Of a DNA stretch of 64,000 nt, positions 10,663 to 24,188 are shown one piece after another (the first letter of the stretch is position 1; the number at the start of each line of letters is the position of its first letter). Made by a program: the position numbers and the translations under genes. Origin of the DNA: Toxorhynchites rutilus septentrionalis (taxonomy: Eukaryota; Arthropoda; Insecta; Diptera; Culicidae); NCBI RefSeq assembly GCF_029784135.1, contig NC_073744.1, forward strand, positions 75,619,935 to 75,683,934, in the 5' to 3' direction. The notes beneath the pieces were generated by a model, which worked only from the letters and a program-made list of their open reading frames with translations, did no database searches and was not told where the DNA came from.

Positions 10663-11596
10663 CTAGCTGACCCGGCAAACTTCGTCCCGCCCAAAATTTT
10701 GTTTTTTTGTTATCAATACCTTCAAACATTCACGTTTTCTTACTAAGCGCAAGTTCATGAGTCCAATCGCAGAACTGTTCACTGATTGATCTTCTGATCG
10801 ACCCCGTTGAATTAACCTTTTACTATAAAATTCCTAGTACTTCTACCAAAACTCATCATTATAATATCAGATTATTTTCAGACACAACTTGTGTTCAAGA
10901 TTTTTCAACCACTTGCAAATAACGTGTTTCTCCGTTGCATGGAATAAATGTTTGATACAGAAAATATGATAAAATAAAGACATAGCCCTCCCCTCTTCTC
11001 CCCTTAGAGAGAGGGGAGGAGTGTCTATTCACCACAGAAACGTTTCGTGTCCTCTAAAATCATCACATACCAAATTTGGTTTCTTTTGCTTGATTACATA
11101 TCGAGTAAAGCAGAAATTTGTGTTACATTTGTATGGCAATATCTAACCACCATTTGTATGGCAGCCCCCCTAGGAGAGCGGGAGGAGTAACTAACCACCA
11201 CAGAATCATTTACTGCATCCTAAAACCTCCACATGCCAAATTTCGTTTCATTTACTTGATTAGTTCTCGAGTAATACAAATTTTTATGTTCCATTTGCAT
11301 GGCAGTCCCCCCTAAGAGAGAGGGGGAGTATCTAACCACTATAGAATCATTTATTGCACCCTAAAACCTCCACATGCCAAATTTCGTTTCATTTGCTTGA
11401 TTGATTCTCGAGTAATGTAGAAATTTGTGTTTCGTTTGTATGGCAGCCCACCCTTAGACAGGGGGGAGGAGTCTCAAACTATCCTGAAAACTTTCCCCGG
11501 CCCCCAAAAAACCCTATATACCAATTTTCATGTCGATCGGCTCAGTAGTTTCCGAGTCCATAAGAATCAGACAGACAGACAGACAGACAGAAATCC

Positions 11597-11690
<94 letters not shown>

Positions 11691-11698
11691 TATATAGA
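10663..11698 (-). mobile_element. Non-autonomous Helitron with (CAGA)n and (TA)n
   Basis: On the minus strand the element starts TCTATATATATA (11698 downwards). It passes through (TA)n and (CTGT)n microsatellites and GGACTCGGAAACTACTGAGC. It then has tandem units of about 140 bp built on GCCATACAAA...ATTTCTACATTACTCGAG, and ends GTTTGCCGGGTCAGCTAG|T at 10663. TC...CTAG termini between A and T are the Helitron signature, and there is no target-site duplication, as expected. No Rep/helicase is present. A second full copy lies at 41842-42598 in the opposite orientation, with fragments at 5880-5956 and 54609-55131. Confidence 0.7.
11600..11696. repeat. (TA)n microsatellite
   Basis: About 97 bp of nearly pure TA, broken once near 11683, beside (CAGA)n at 11568-11590. 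It is internal to the Helitron 5' end. Confidence 0.95.
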
Positions 11699-11739
11699 TT
11701 TATTTTTTTCCCAAAAATATTTTTTTTTCGAATTCAGCA

Positions 11740-11832
11740 AAAATATATATGCATAGCCCATACAATTACCAGCAAGTAATTCATACAACGGGAGAAGGGC
11801 ACTGCGACAGGAAAGAAATTTTCCTAACACCA
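11740..11832 (+). repeat. Repeat R3, right copy
   Basis: GCATAGCCCATACAATTACC, AGCAAGTAATTCATACAACG, AGAAGGGCACTGCGACAGGA; direct orientation relative to 10505-10612. Confidence 0.65.
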
Positions 11833-13430
11833 GCATTGCTAGGTTTTCTATGAAAAATTACTACTAATGTTATACGCGATACATTTTCATGTGTAAATTA
11901 TCGCAATCGACATGCTCTACAAACTTTCTTATATTTAGTAACATGTCACGAACGTATCAAACGTGAGAATTTACGCACAAAAATGTTACGGGTAAAACAT
12001 TATTTTTTCAGAAGTCTCAATAAAAATACCATGTATTCCAGAAATTATAAAAGATACAGTTGACATCTTCGACAAAAGCCCATATTTTAATGAGATCTAA
12101 AACTTTGTCGAATACACTATTGTATTGAAACAAAATTAGGATTAGTAATATTTTTTTCTAAGAAAACATGAAAAAGTTATTGTTAGAAAACCTTTTTTCC
12201 CGTAATAGTGCCCCTCCTCCAATGGATGAATGACTTGTTGGTAATTGTATGGGGCATTCAAATATATTTTTTTTTTTTTGAAAATTTGTCCAACGCCCGA
12301 TGTATCAATGTCTTTACACTAGGATTGGGCGAACTCGAATCGATTTTTTCCATTCCGATTTACGATTTTTTGGATCGATCTTTTGTACTCTAAAAAATAG
12401 AGAAAATCGATTTTTTTGCTTTCGAATTTTTCGTTCTCAGAAAAACTTTTTGAAGATTTATTTTTCAGTTTACATCGATTTGATACTCACCAAAGACCAC
12501 CTAACAATGTCATCTGGATTGATTCTTCTACGATTTACTCCGTACAAATGCTGACAAAGACAAAGAACTAGCGGCAGCTACTGAGGGAATGTACTGTAAC
12601 CAACCAGCAAACATTAAATCGTATGAATAGCCATAATTGAAGGCGATATACATATATCCCAGACATATTTGGATGATATATGATTCACATAACTGGCATA
12701 CACACACAATATACCGATATGCCATATTTTATATGCAAATTAAACCCTATAAAACGATATACGATATGCGATTTTACCGAACAGTCTTCTTCTTCAATGG
12801 CACTACCGAACAGTGCTATATAAAATTAATAGAATGTGCGTATATAATACTGCATATCTCGATACTAAGATGATCGTTATACCGATATACGACTTAATAT
12901 ATATTAAAAAATATAGTGCCCTCTATCTTTAACCGAGAAAACGAAAAAAATTGTATCTCGGATATCAAGATATGTTATGTAAAAAATTCTCAGCTTTCGA
13001 GAAAAAATATAAAAATACATAGCGCAAACATAGTTTTAAAAGTTATAATTTTTTTAAAGCAGTCATTTTCAGGAAGAAGCAGAAAAAAATGATTTTTCGG
13101 ACCTCCCTAATGAAAAAAATAAAAGATACGGGTCTACTGTTTTGCGATAAAGAACAAAATTACCACTTTTGACGAAAATCTGAGAACACTATATCCCAAT
13201 CCCAATCATACTTTGCACCCACAATTTTTCATTGAAATCTGAGATGGTACTGCCAATGGCCTGTTGAGTTAGCATAAAATTCTTTAGAACTAGAGAACTT
13301 TATGTTGGCAATTTTTTTTTATATTTGCACCATTTTGACAGCTATCACTTGTTTTGTCATCATGAATAGACTGACAACGCCTGCGCATTATTTTACGGCA
13401 GCCATAATTCAGGTCGAGGTATGGGAACCA
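11833..13430. other. Non-coding; inverted R3 copy and ATATAC-rich repeat
   Basis: 12185-12285 is an inverted R3 copy (AGTGCCCCTCCTCCAATGGA, GGTAATTGTATGGGGCATTC). 12600-12900 is rich in GATATAC/CATATAT with CCAGCAAACATTAAATCGTA, a string that recurs at 43105-43125. No gene is seen. Confidence 0.45.
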
Positions 13431-14264
13431 GGGGTAATACGGACAGTGGAAGTAATATGGAAAGGTGGTTGATTTGTATAGTTACATTTTGATTTTCCGA
13501 TTTATGTTAATGAGAACACCTTTTACATGTTGTTCTATAATATTCAAGCCACCCTATGGCAATGAATACTGATCAAAACTGGAAAAGGGAAACAAAAACC
13601 GAAAATCATGCAGGATTCCGCGTGTGGATGTAATTTTAACTGCTTCGATATTAAGCATTTTGAGTGGTTTAATATCAAAATTCAATTCGCTGATGATTAT
13701 ATTGCGGTCTGTGAGTTAACAGAGAAGCGATATTAGATATGATCGGAAAAGCAAATTCATTTTTGAATGGAAAAATTTAAATTTTTGAAATAATTGTACT
13801 GGTGGGGTAAAACGGACAGTTGCCAGTGGGAATGAGATGAACTGTGAAAAGTCTGTTTAATCTATTCCTAAGGAATGCCCTGCGTCTATAAATGAAAACC
13901 CAATCGAAAAATGTGGACTGTTTAGGAGGTGACTGGAATCAAAAGCAACATAGTTGAGGGTTTGTCCGTTTATACTGCTGAAAAGCACGATATCACTTCT
14001 AGGTGGATTAACTCGATTTTTTCATCATGTAACGGACATTCGTGATGAGTTCGCGATCCATATTACCCGCATCGGAAAATTTTTTGTACTTTTCGGTCTG
14101 TTTTAAGTTCAGTAAAAACATTGAAAAACACTTTTTTTGTAAATATTTGGCCAATTAGGTAGAGAAACAATATATTGAATTGCAAGAAACTGCATAAAAA
14201 TTTTGGGAAACATGAGTTTCTAAAGATATAATTGAAGTTCTTCTTAACATGCCCGTTTTACCCC
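13431..14264. mobile_element. MITE with GGGGTAATACGGACA ends
   Basis: Left end GGGGTAATACGGACA; right end TGCCCGTTTTACCCC, which inverted is GGGGTAAAACGGGCA (13 of 15 match). A third end-like string GGGGTAAAACGGAC lies at 13805 inside, which suggests a nested or rearranged copy. A partial, inverted copy lies at 38735-38992. There is no coding sequence, and the superfamily cannot be assigned because no clear target duplication is seen. Confidence 0.55.
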
Positions 14265-14849
14265 CACCTCCCCTACTCATTGCGCTCTTCATTTTCAGAG
14301 CATATGTATAAAGTATAGAGCAATTCTACCCCTAATCAGCCGGAAAACAGCAAATTTCGACGCAACCCTCTTCGATTTTATTGAAACTTGGTACATATGA
14401 TGGGAGCTATTTAAAATTACAATTTACATTATCAAATGTTTAAAAAACAGAAAAAATCATTTTTTTGCTTTCTTTTCAATATTGTTGTCCACTTATCTGC
14501 TTCTTTTATTTCATTGACGAGTGTAGAATTAACGACAGAATACTGCATACTAGGAATACTAGGTATTATTTGAACTCTGTTCACACTTTTTCCATGTGGC
14601 ACCGACTATTACCATAATAGGAAAACTTATGACGAAACTCAAGGAATACTATAATTGGTACATGGAAGTGACATTTTAAAACAAGTTTTTTATACAATTT
14701 AGTTGATTAATCATCGAAATATCAGTGAGAACCTTCAAAAACAGAGTTCAAACTGCTAGAGAAAGTATACTTTTGTATAATTTAAATCAAAATAGTATTA
14801 TTCGTAAATTCCTGTAAGTTGGTGACATATTTCCTCCATAATTGGTACA
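14265..14849. other. Non-coding, nothing recognised
   Basis: AT-rich; no supported feature. Confidence 0.4.
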
Positions 14850-15130
14850 CCTTCTTCTTCTTAATGAATGGCACTAACGTTCCTAGACGAACTTCATCGT
14901 CTCAACGTAGTATAACTTGCGTCATCTTTATTACTACTTAGTTGAGATTTCTATTCCAAATAATACACCTTGAAGGCAATCTGAGTGGATAGACCCAGAA
15001 TACGCGTGACCACAGTGCAAGACGGAGGAATTTTTTTTGATGAAAAATTCCCCCGACCAGAACGGGAATCGAACCCGAACCCTCGACATGTTAGGTTTGA
15101 CGCCAACCACTCGCCCACATTGCTACACCT
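14850..15130 (-). mobile_element. tRNA-derived SINE with (AAG)n tail
   Basis: On the minus strand: A box TGGGCGAGTGG (about 15105-15115), B box GGTTCGATTCC (15064-15074), then a tRNA-unrelated body ending GGAACGTTAGTGCCATTCAT and a tail of four AAG units at 14850-14862. AGGTGTA occurs at both outer edges and may be a short target duplication. The intact Pol III boxes suggest a fairly young copy. It resembles the tRNA-related SINEs reported from Aedes, but the exact family is not certain. Confidence 0.8.
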
Positions 15131-16045
15131 ACCCTTGTCTTATTGTTTTACCCGTCACTGTATGTATATCGACTACTTGAATGTTTAGTGCTACCCATCT
15201 TTGAAACTCGCGAACATAAATCGATAATCAATTCCGATCACTTTAAAATGCTTCCTAAAGAGAACGTGATCAATAATAATGAATAACCTTTGATCAAATA
15301 GACACGGGTGACAAATGTGCGAGGTAATAATCGGGAATGTTGAGAACTTTGTACCAAACGTTAAGTTATTCGCCTCTATCGCAGCGAGGCGTGAAAATAT
15401 GTCACGTATCATGGTTCTCGGACCCACCGGCAGGTAATTAGCGCTCATTCAGAGAATTTTCTACGATTACCGCAAAACATACAGCCCAAGTACATGCGGC
15501 AAATCGCTGCGTCCGAGCGCCGGAGCTAACCTTGCAGCAGAATTCAAGTTCAAATATTTACTCGTGTTTTCTTATGTACTCTCGATGGCCGCGCGTGGAG
15601 CACACCATTATAGCAGTAAAACGATATAGCACCATCATCACCACCGTCATCGCTCCACCATCATCATGATCATCTGCAATATGTATACTATCGAACAGCT
15701 GTGTGTAGCTGCACCCAGCGTTCCGATAGAGAACGAGGAGTGAGCGAACGAAAGTGGTTTCGAATGCAATTTATGACTTGCTAGAGAACCGAAATGCATG
15801 CAACTAAACGCTAACTCTCTCTCTCTCTCTGCATATGTGTACGAGTGCAATGTGTCTACACAACATCGCACGACCGCTGTGAATAGCTGTGCCCACCGAA
15901 AGGTCAATTTGTCACGAGGCTACAACGGGTTCCGATTTAAAATGTTTAGAATGCAAACAATGTGTAATTTCCGTCGACCTTCCCCCAAGTAGCAACTCAC
16001 CACCGGACAGCACTGCATGAAGGATCGCAGCTTTTCACGATAACA

Positions 16046-16076
<31 letters not shown>

Positions 16077-16916
16077 AAACCAATCTCTCAACATTGTTCC
16101 GTTAATCAGCTTCAGTCTCTCTTCTTCGTTGTCGAGATCAATCAATTATCGTGTCATTAACTTGCTACATTTGATTTATTTTCCCACTCTCTCGTCGCCA
16201 TTCGCACGCTCTCATGCTCACGGGTCGCGCCTGAATCGAACTTTATTTGATATTTATCTAACCTCAAAACGTCCATCAGACAAAACCGGAAGATAAAAAA
16301 AGCCATTAACTGTAAATAAATCCACGTCCGCAAACATTCGCACATACACACATATCACACATATGCTGCCTTAGAAAAGAGGTAGAGCAAAAAAAAGAGT
16401 CATGCTTTATTGGCAGAGATAGGCGACAACACCTTCAACGACACCACCGCCATCATCGGTTGGTACCGAAGTGATGTGGAAATATACACAGCCGCATTTG
16501 TACGCAGCGGCACCAGCTGCTTTGGTGACGGTCCTCGCCAAATAAAGGAGACATCTCGCCCAGAAAGCCAAAAAAACAGTCAGTTGCTAAATCCAGCGTT
16601 TGTGTGTCCAATTCGGCAAGCTACAGGTATGCAATTGATCTGTATTGGAGGCGATGGTTAGTCAGCCTGACAGTAGAATGTGCGATTTCAAACTGATTGA
16701 TTCAGAGATTTGTTAGGGGTATCATTGGTACTAAGGATCGCTTTTCAACAAACCATGGTAGGTCAACGTAGCGGGATTCACACGGAAAAACGTCACCATT
16801 TTTGATAAGGTTCCATACTCGTTCCGGAATATCAACGAATGAGCAAACTCTATGACTCTGAATTCAAATGGCTCTGTGCGAGTTCTGTCCTAGCCGTTCT
16901 TTACAACAGAATATAC
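15131..16916. other. Non-coding; microsatellites and one donor-like site
   Basis: Has a CT run (15813-15830), a (CA)n run at 16046-16070 and many CATCATCACC-like triplets near 15630. At 16580 an insect initiator-like TCAGTT is followed 40 bases later by CTACAG|GTATGC (donor at 16627). This could be a tiny 5' exon but has no other support. Confidence 0.35.
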
Positions 16917-17013
16917 AGGGTTTTCCATTTCGGGCTTCTGAAAGTATACAGCCCTGCGCTGACAACCGTTTGACATAGCTGTCAACCAAAGCGTCATATC
17001 GTTAGTTGAATGT

Positions 17014-18067
17014 CTGCCATTTTACAATAGGGATCGTTTTAGCATCGCACAACGTGTTAATTTTGTTAAATTATACTATAAAAATGATGTAAAACCGGCA
17101 AATGTTTTTCGAACATTACGGACGGATTTTGGCCGTCATGGACGGCCTACAGAGCACACAATCGCTAATGTAGTGCGTAAATTCGAACAAACTGGATCCG
17201 TAGCGGATATTGTGAAACCTGTGCATCATCGTAATGTGCGTTCGGCCGAAAATATTGCTGCTGTTGCTGCCAGTGTGGAGGAATTCCACGGCGTGCTCAG
17301 CAATTGGGCTTGTCAAACACATCATTGTGGCGAATTTTGCATTTGGACTTGCACCTACATCCATATAAAGTCCAACTGGTACAAAAATTAGAGCGTGGTG
17401 ACCATGCAATGCGTCGGGCATACGTCGATTGGGTGAACGAACAACAGCAGCAAAATGCTGAATTTTCGCATCAGATTTTCTTCGGCGATGGGGCACATTT
17501 CGAGCTCGGTGGCTATGTGAACACCCTAAATTTCCGTGTATGGGGCTCAGAAAATCCACACGTGATTGTTGAGAGGCCATTGCATCCGCCAAAAGTCACT
17601 GTTTGGTGCGCATTATGGTCTGGTGGAGTCATCGGGCCGTATTTCTTTGAAAATGAGTACGGCGAGACGGTAACTGTGAATGGTGAGCGCTATGGCCGCA
17701 TGTTAACCGATTTTTTTTTTGCCACAAATTGAAGATATGGATACGGATGACATGTGGTTTCAGCAGGACGTCGCCACGTGCCACACAACACGACCGAACA
17801 TGGCCATATTGCGAACGAAATTTGAGGGACGCATAATTTCGCGTTTTGGTGATGCCAATTGGCCGTCCAGATAATGCGATTTGAACCCGCTATACTTTTG
17901 TTTGTGGTGTTATGCATAGACACGGTCTTTGTCCATGCCAACTCTCCGCAAACTCTTGAACATTTGAAAGACAACATTCGTGAAGTTATGATCGAGATAC
18001 CGCCCCATATGTGCCGAGAAGTCATCGAAAATTACCTGTTCCGGATCAAGGTGTGCGAGGAAGCCCT
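17014..18067 (+). pseudogene. DD41D (rosa/VISITOR-like) transposase, decayed
   Basis: Starts LPFYNRDRFSIAQRVNFV with an N-terminal helix-turn-helix region (RKFEQTGSVAD). A deletion and frameshift near 17290 leads to QQLGLSNTSLWRILHLDLHL, FFGDGAHFELGGYVN (first Asp kept), PKVTVWCALWSGG and FFENEYGETVTVNG. A second frameshift lies in a T-run at 17709-17718, followed by WFQQDVATCHTT (second Asp kept). The third motif reads CDLNPLYF where CDLTPLDYF is expected, so the third Asp is gone, and a TAA stop precedes it. In intact relatives the spacing is DD41D. The left end TACAGGGTTTTCC at 16915 may be the terminal repeat. The 3' end is replaced by another transposase remnant. Confidence 0.85.
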
Positions 18068-18535
18068 GATGATCGCGACCAACAATAATCCTCGGTACAC
18101 GACACGGGAATTGGCAGATTCTAAAACTACCGTTAGAAGAACATCGTGAACTGTGTCTGGAGGGATTGGAACGAAATTCAGTATTTACCAAGCAACCAAT
18201 TGATGAATTCCAGCAAGTACTCCAGAACTAGTCAATAGGAAAACTACCGTGTTCCATCAGCACAATGTCACACCTCATGACACTTTGTGAACTCGACAAT
18301 TTGATGTGATCGCTGAACTGCACTGCACTGATGTGAACCAGATACTGCACAACATCCATCGTTCAAGTTCCTGTAAATTTTGTTAAAGGTCAGAGTCTTC
18401 GCTTTTTGTACAGCATGAAAAGCATTTTGACCAGTTTTTCGACGAGAAGCCAAACAAGTCACACGACTTGACGGAAGGACAAATGGAGAAACTCGAAGTC
18501 ACAGCAACATCAATAAAAGCACATTTTGCAAAACT
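18068..18535 (+). pseudogene. Second mariner remnant abutting the DD41D one
   Basis: NNNPRYTTRELAD matches the second DNA-binding helix region of mariner transposases. After a large internal deletion comes PELVNRKTTVFHQHNVTPHD, the HQDNARPH catalytic stretch with Asp changed to His. The tail reads HFDQFFDEKPNKSHDL, as in the mariner FFA.KP..FY tail. The catalytic domain is mostly missing. The reading frame continues directly from the DD41D remnant, which makes a chance fusion. Confidence 0.65.
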
Positions 18536-18542
18536 GGTGCAC

Positions 18543-18715
18543 TGAAATCTGTAATCTGAATCTGTTATCAGAATCTGGAATCTGATTTTAGAATTTCGAA
18601 TCTTAAATCTCGAATCTCGAATCTCGATTCTTGAATCGTGAATCTTCAATCTTGAATTTTGATTTCTGAATCTCGAATCATGAATCTTGATCTTGTTTTG
18701 ATCATTAAATCTGTA
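18543..18715. repeat. Degenerate (GAATCTN)n tandem repeat
   Basis: About 20 diverged GAATCT/AATCTC units of 6-8 bp, for example AATCTCGAATCTCGAATCTC. The same unit forms tracts at 41086-41388 and 41620-41712. Confidence 0.75.
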
Positions 18716-19220
18716 AAATGCCGAAAGGAAAAGTGCTCACGGAGAGAGAAGAAAGACAAATCGATACATTTCACTGAGAAAATATTGGTGTCAACAAAAT
18801 TGCTCGTCGGATTGAACGATCCCATCAAGTAGTGTTAAATTAGTTGGCGAATCCTCAAGGATGCGGCAAAAACAAGAGACTTCCACGAAAATCGAAGCTC
18901 TCTGACCGGGATAAGCGGGAAATAGTTAGAACAGCTTCGAATACTTCAAAAAATGTTTGTGCAAATAAAGTAATCTTTGAATTCAAATGTTTCCCGGGAG
19001 CAATTGGTCAAGTCTTGGTAAAAAAGCCTTACATATAAATAGCGCTTTGAAGGTTGAAGCTCATAATCTTACACCATCTCAAATCGGAAGACGTCTGAGT
19101 TTTGCCAAAGCTCATATGAACCGACAGTTCATCCTTGGTGGAGATAGTTTTGTTACTGTCATGCGAAACGAAATCACATACAAAATTCAATTATTTTCTT
19201 GGTGATCCGATGATAGCTCG

Positions 19221-19268
19221 CACTAAGGTTCTGAACTACACACAATTGTGTAGTTCAGAACCTTAGTG
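19221..19268. repeat. Perfect 21-bp inverted repeat with 6-nt loop
   Basis: Arms 19221-19241 (CACTAAGGTTCTGAACTACA + C) and 19248-19268 are exact reverse complements around ACAATT. It sits in the stretch that splits the Tc3-like gene. It is the same design (6-nt loop, perfect arms) as the longer palindrome at 57004-57137. Confidence 0.9.
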
Positions 19269-19594
19269 GAATGGCGTCAGTTTGATGTAATCATTGCAAT
19301 GTCAGAGACATCAGTGATTAAGTAATTTGGTCGCGTTCACAGCTCAATCCGAAACGAAGACATGCGATGACGCAAAACATAGAAGAACAAGCAATGTTCA
19401 TTGCTTTGTATCTAGAACATTCCCTCCAATGAGATCCAATATTTATGCTCTAGGCAAATATTCCCCTTCGTTTTTCTTCTTCATCTTCTTATCTTCTTTG
19501 TTCACGGAGACTTCAAATCCGCTCCCTTTGTTGATCGCAATTTAAACCGTTTACACACTAGGGGGTTGTAATATATAGCATAAAAAAACAAATT

Positions 19595-19833
19595 TTAGGG
19601 AATTTCTGATTCGTTTGGTATGTAAATCTTCAAAATCCATTCGCTACAAAAATAGTTATTAACGTTAATACGGGAATATTGAACTCCGGCCCCGTCAGGC
19701 TAACGCCATATGAGCCTTGATAAAAATATATATTTTGGAAAAAAAAAGAAAAACGTTAACTTTGTTTCATAAAAACGTGACATGTTTTCTGATTTGACCC
19801 CCTTAATGAAAGACATAGTTTTACGTTAAAAAG
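19595..19833 (-). repeat. Repeat R2 copy inserted in the Tc3-like gene
   Basis: Inverted relative to 1652-1808: TTTGGTATGTAAATC, CTACAAAAATAGTTATTAAC, TTTTCTGATTTGACCCCCTT, AATGAAAGACATAG. Its right edge falls exactly where transposase coding resumes (19834). Confidence 0.7.
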
Positions 19834-20367
19834 TTCAATTTGGATGGTCGTGATGATTCCAACGGGTACTGGCGCGATTTACGAAAGGATGAACAGTATT
19901 TTTCAACCAGGAATTTCGTTGGAGGCTCGTGCATGGTTTGGGCGGGATTCTGTGCAACCGGAAAGCTCAAGATAGCTTTCACCTCATTCAAGGATTATAT
20001 ACATGTTCTGGAATTCTCTCTCCTACCGGTTTTGTGTACATATCGTCACAAAAAATCACATTCCAGCAAAACAATGCTACTATTCATACCAGCAAGTAAA
20101 CTAAGCAATGGATTAAGGACCAAAAACTTAATTTTTTGGACTGGCCTGGTCGCTCTCCAGACTTGAATACTGTTGAAAATCTAAGGTGGATCCTTGTACG
20201 CAGAATCTACACTGAGGGAAAGCGGTACACCACGATTGAAGCTCAAGATCGCAATTTCGGAAACAAGGAAAAATATCGAGAAAACAGTTCAGCAGAATTT
20301 GGTAAATAGTATGCCAACACGAATTTTCCAGGTTATTAGCCGAAACCCCAAGGTTGCCAATTATTGA

Positions 20368-22350
<1,983 letters not shown>

Positions 22351-22352
22351 CA

Positions 22353-22953
22353 CCCAAAGTTAATTTTCAGCACACGTTTTGGCATCCCAATGTATTACAT
22401 TAAATGAGCTTAAAAATAACAGAAAATGTGCTACTCCACCTAATAGTATATCGCTTGTATAATATATATGCTATAGTAATATAAAAGCAATATGAGCGAG
22501 CGAAACAAGAGATTGCGAATAAGCACACATTAAAGCTTTTCCCATACTTTGCCACATACACGACCCAGACCGAATAGGATATAGATTCACGTTTATGCTC
22601 TCCTTTTTACTCTTAGAAAACACTTTACAACTTCATTTTATAATGAGGTATAATATTATCACGCATTTATGCAACAGTACCAGTGGCTATATGGATAGCG
22701 TGGTCGTGTTAAACAGCCTTACATTCCAGTCGGCCTTGGTACGGTCCCCGTTGACATCGTTTGGATTTTTTTTTGGGCACAATCCCAAGCTGATGTTCGG
22801 TCTGAGAGAAAGAAATGTCAGCTCCCATACTTACGAACATTTGGAAAGCTTTTGAAAAAGGTGCTTTTGTTGTTCATTCCACCCTTCAGCACACGAAAAA
22901 GCATTTTTTTTCTGTCGAAGATGAAATGTTTTCTGCCAACGCTAGTTTGGGTG
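22353..22953 (+). mobile_element. TA-flanked element with SINE-like module, copy 1
   Basis: Ends CACCCAAAGTTA and CTAGTTTGGGTG (8-bp perfect inverted ends CACCCAAA) between TA dinucleotides at 22351-22352 and 22954-22955. Inside, 22682-22752 reads GGCTATATGGATAGCGTGGT then GGTACGGTCCCCG, a degenerate tRNA-like A/B box pair. Copies with the same internal order lie at 30549-31126 (inverted) and 29822-30300 (partial). It has no ORF of note. TA targets suggest a Tc1/mariner-type MITE that captured or grew around a SINE. Confidence 0.7.
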
Positions 22954-22955
22954 TA

Positions 22956-24188
22956 CCACACAACAGTATTGTTTCGGTAGGAACATTAAATATGTCAATC
23001 ATTATGTCTGCGAAGTCAACATTAATTTACTGCTTTCATTTGAAAAAAAAATAGAAGTGGGTTATATCTGTGATTAACCGCAAAATTGTTTGAAATTGCA
23101 TCTGAATCAATTCTCAATGAATGAATGAATGAACATTTTGAAAAATTTGAAAAGTTTTTCTTGTTAGTTTGGGTGGATGAGTATAAGTATGAAATTGTTA
23201 TTAATATAAAATTCAACTCTTTCGAACTTAATGGTGGTCCTGAAAAGAACCGATGGGTTTTGGTGGCTTCATAAAACCACCTGAAGAAACTTGCTACTTG
23301 ATTCATTTGAGAACAATACACGAGATTGTTCATGACCATTACATGCGAAAGCAGAATAGGAACTGATGCTCTAATGCGACATCGAAGCTGAGTTTGACAG
23401 TCAGTATAATATGAAGCAAATATAAACAAAACGCAAAACAAAAAGAGGTGAATTTGAACAATTAGTTTGACACGAGTAGTAAGTTTAATATTATAATCCC
23501 AAGTAATAAATGAAAATATAATGTTCTGCGGAGCTAATTATGTAGAATTATATAAATGAGCAACGTTAGAAACATCTTTTTTCTGCTGTATAAAATAACA
23601 CTTTCACAACTGTGGGAATAATAAACACATCTTCAGGAAGAAAATTATCAATGGAAATCAAATTATCCATCTCAAATGAATATTCTAGGTGAAAGTGTAA
23701 CTAGTTTTCTGCAAGTGGTTGAAAAATCGTAACCCAAAATATGTCTATTAATGATTTTTTTCGCATTTTTTCAGGAGCTCATATCTTTCTGTATCACATA
23801 CATAAGAACTTTACTTATTGTTAGGGCAATTCGTCCAAATTTTCAGGTCCACTTTCCATAGGTTGATGTGATAATATTGAGGCGTTCTTCCAGTAATGAT
23901 TACATAAGGGTTAGGACTATGCGTCCTGAGCATGCAAACAACATTGAAAATAAAACAACGGTCCATTAAGTGAAAACTGCTTCAGTAAATTCCACTTCTC
24001 CACAACGTATTTGTTTCTTGCATAAATTGCAATAGAATTCATGAAAAAACGGCACTCGAAATGCAGATGAAAAACACGGCCTTTTTTACGTTTTCATCAT
24101 ACATACATAAAATCCGATAGACGGCGACAGTGTAGCTTCGATGTTCCGAATTGCATCACGGAACACCCAGTGCAATGCACAATGGTCC
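22956..24188. other. Non-coding; weak repeat shared with 37.4 kb
   Basis: 23270-23365 shares TTTGGTGGCTT, TTGATTCATTT and GAACAATACACGAGATT with 37425-37540. ATGAATGAATGAATGA occurs at 23118-23131. No gene is seen. Confidence 0.4.

Larger units (their letters stand above)
18718..20367 (+). pseudogene. Tc3-like (DD34E) transposase, split by an insertion
   Basis: Opens MPKGKVLTEREERQID, typical of Tc3-type transposases, with in-frame stops after DTFH and VVLN. It continues LANPQGCGKNKR and KLSDRDKREIVRTASNTSK (paired helix-turn-helix region) and LSFAKAHMN. Coding similarity stops near 19120 and resumes at 19834 with FNLDGRDDSNGYWRDLRKDE, VGGSCMVWAGF, TFQQNNATIHTSK and WPGRSPDLNTVEN. The C-terminus is FGN..., NSMPTRIFQVISRN-like and ends at 20367. 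The second catalytic Asp is Asn (QQN) while the Glu is kept, with 34 residues between. The interrupting 700 bp holds a palindrome and an R2 repeat. Confidence 0.85.

Noticed and set aside
11427..11836. ORFs with long Ile-Tyr runs
   Set aside because: Translations of the (TA)n tract inside the Helitron; the same applies at 37237-37419.
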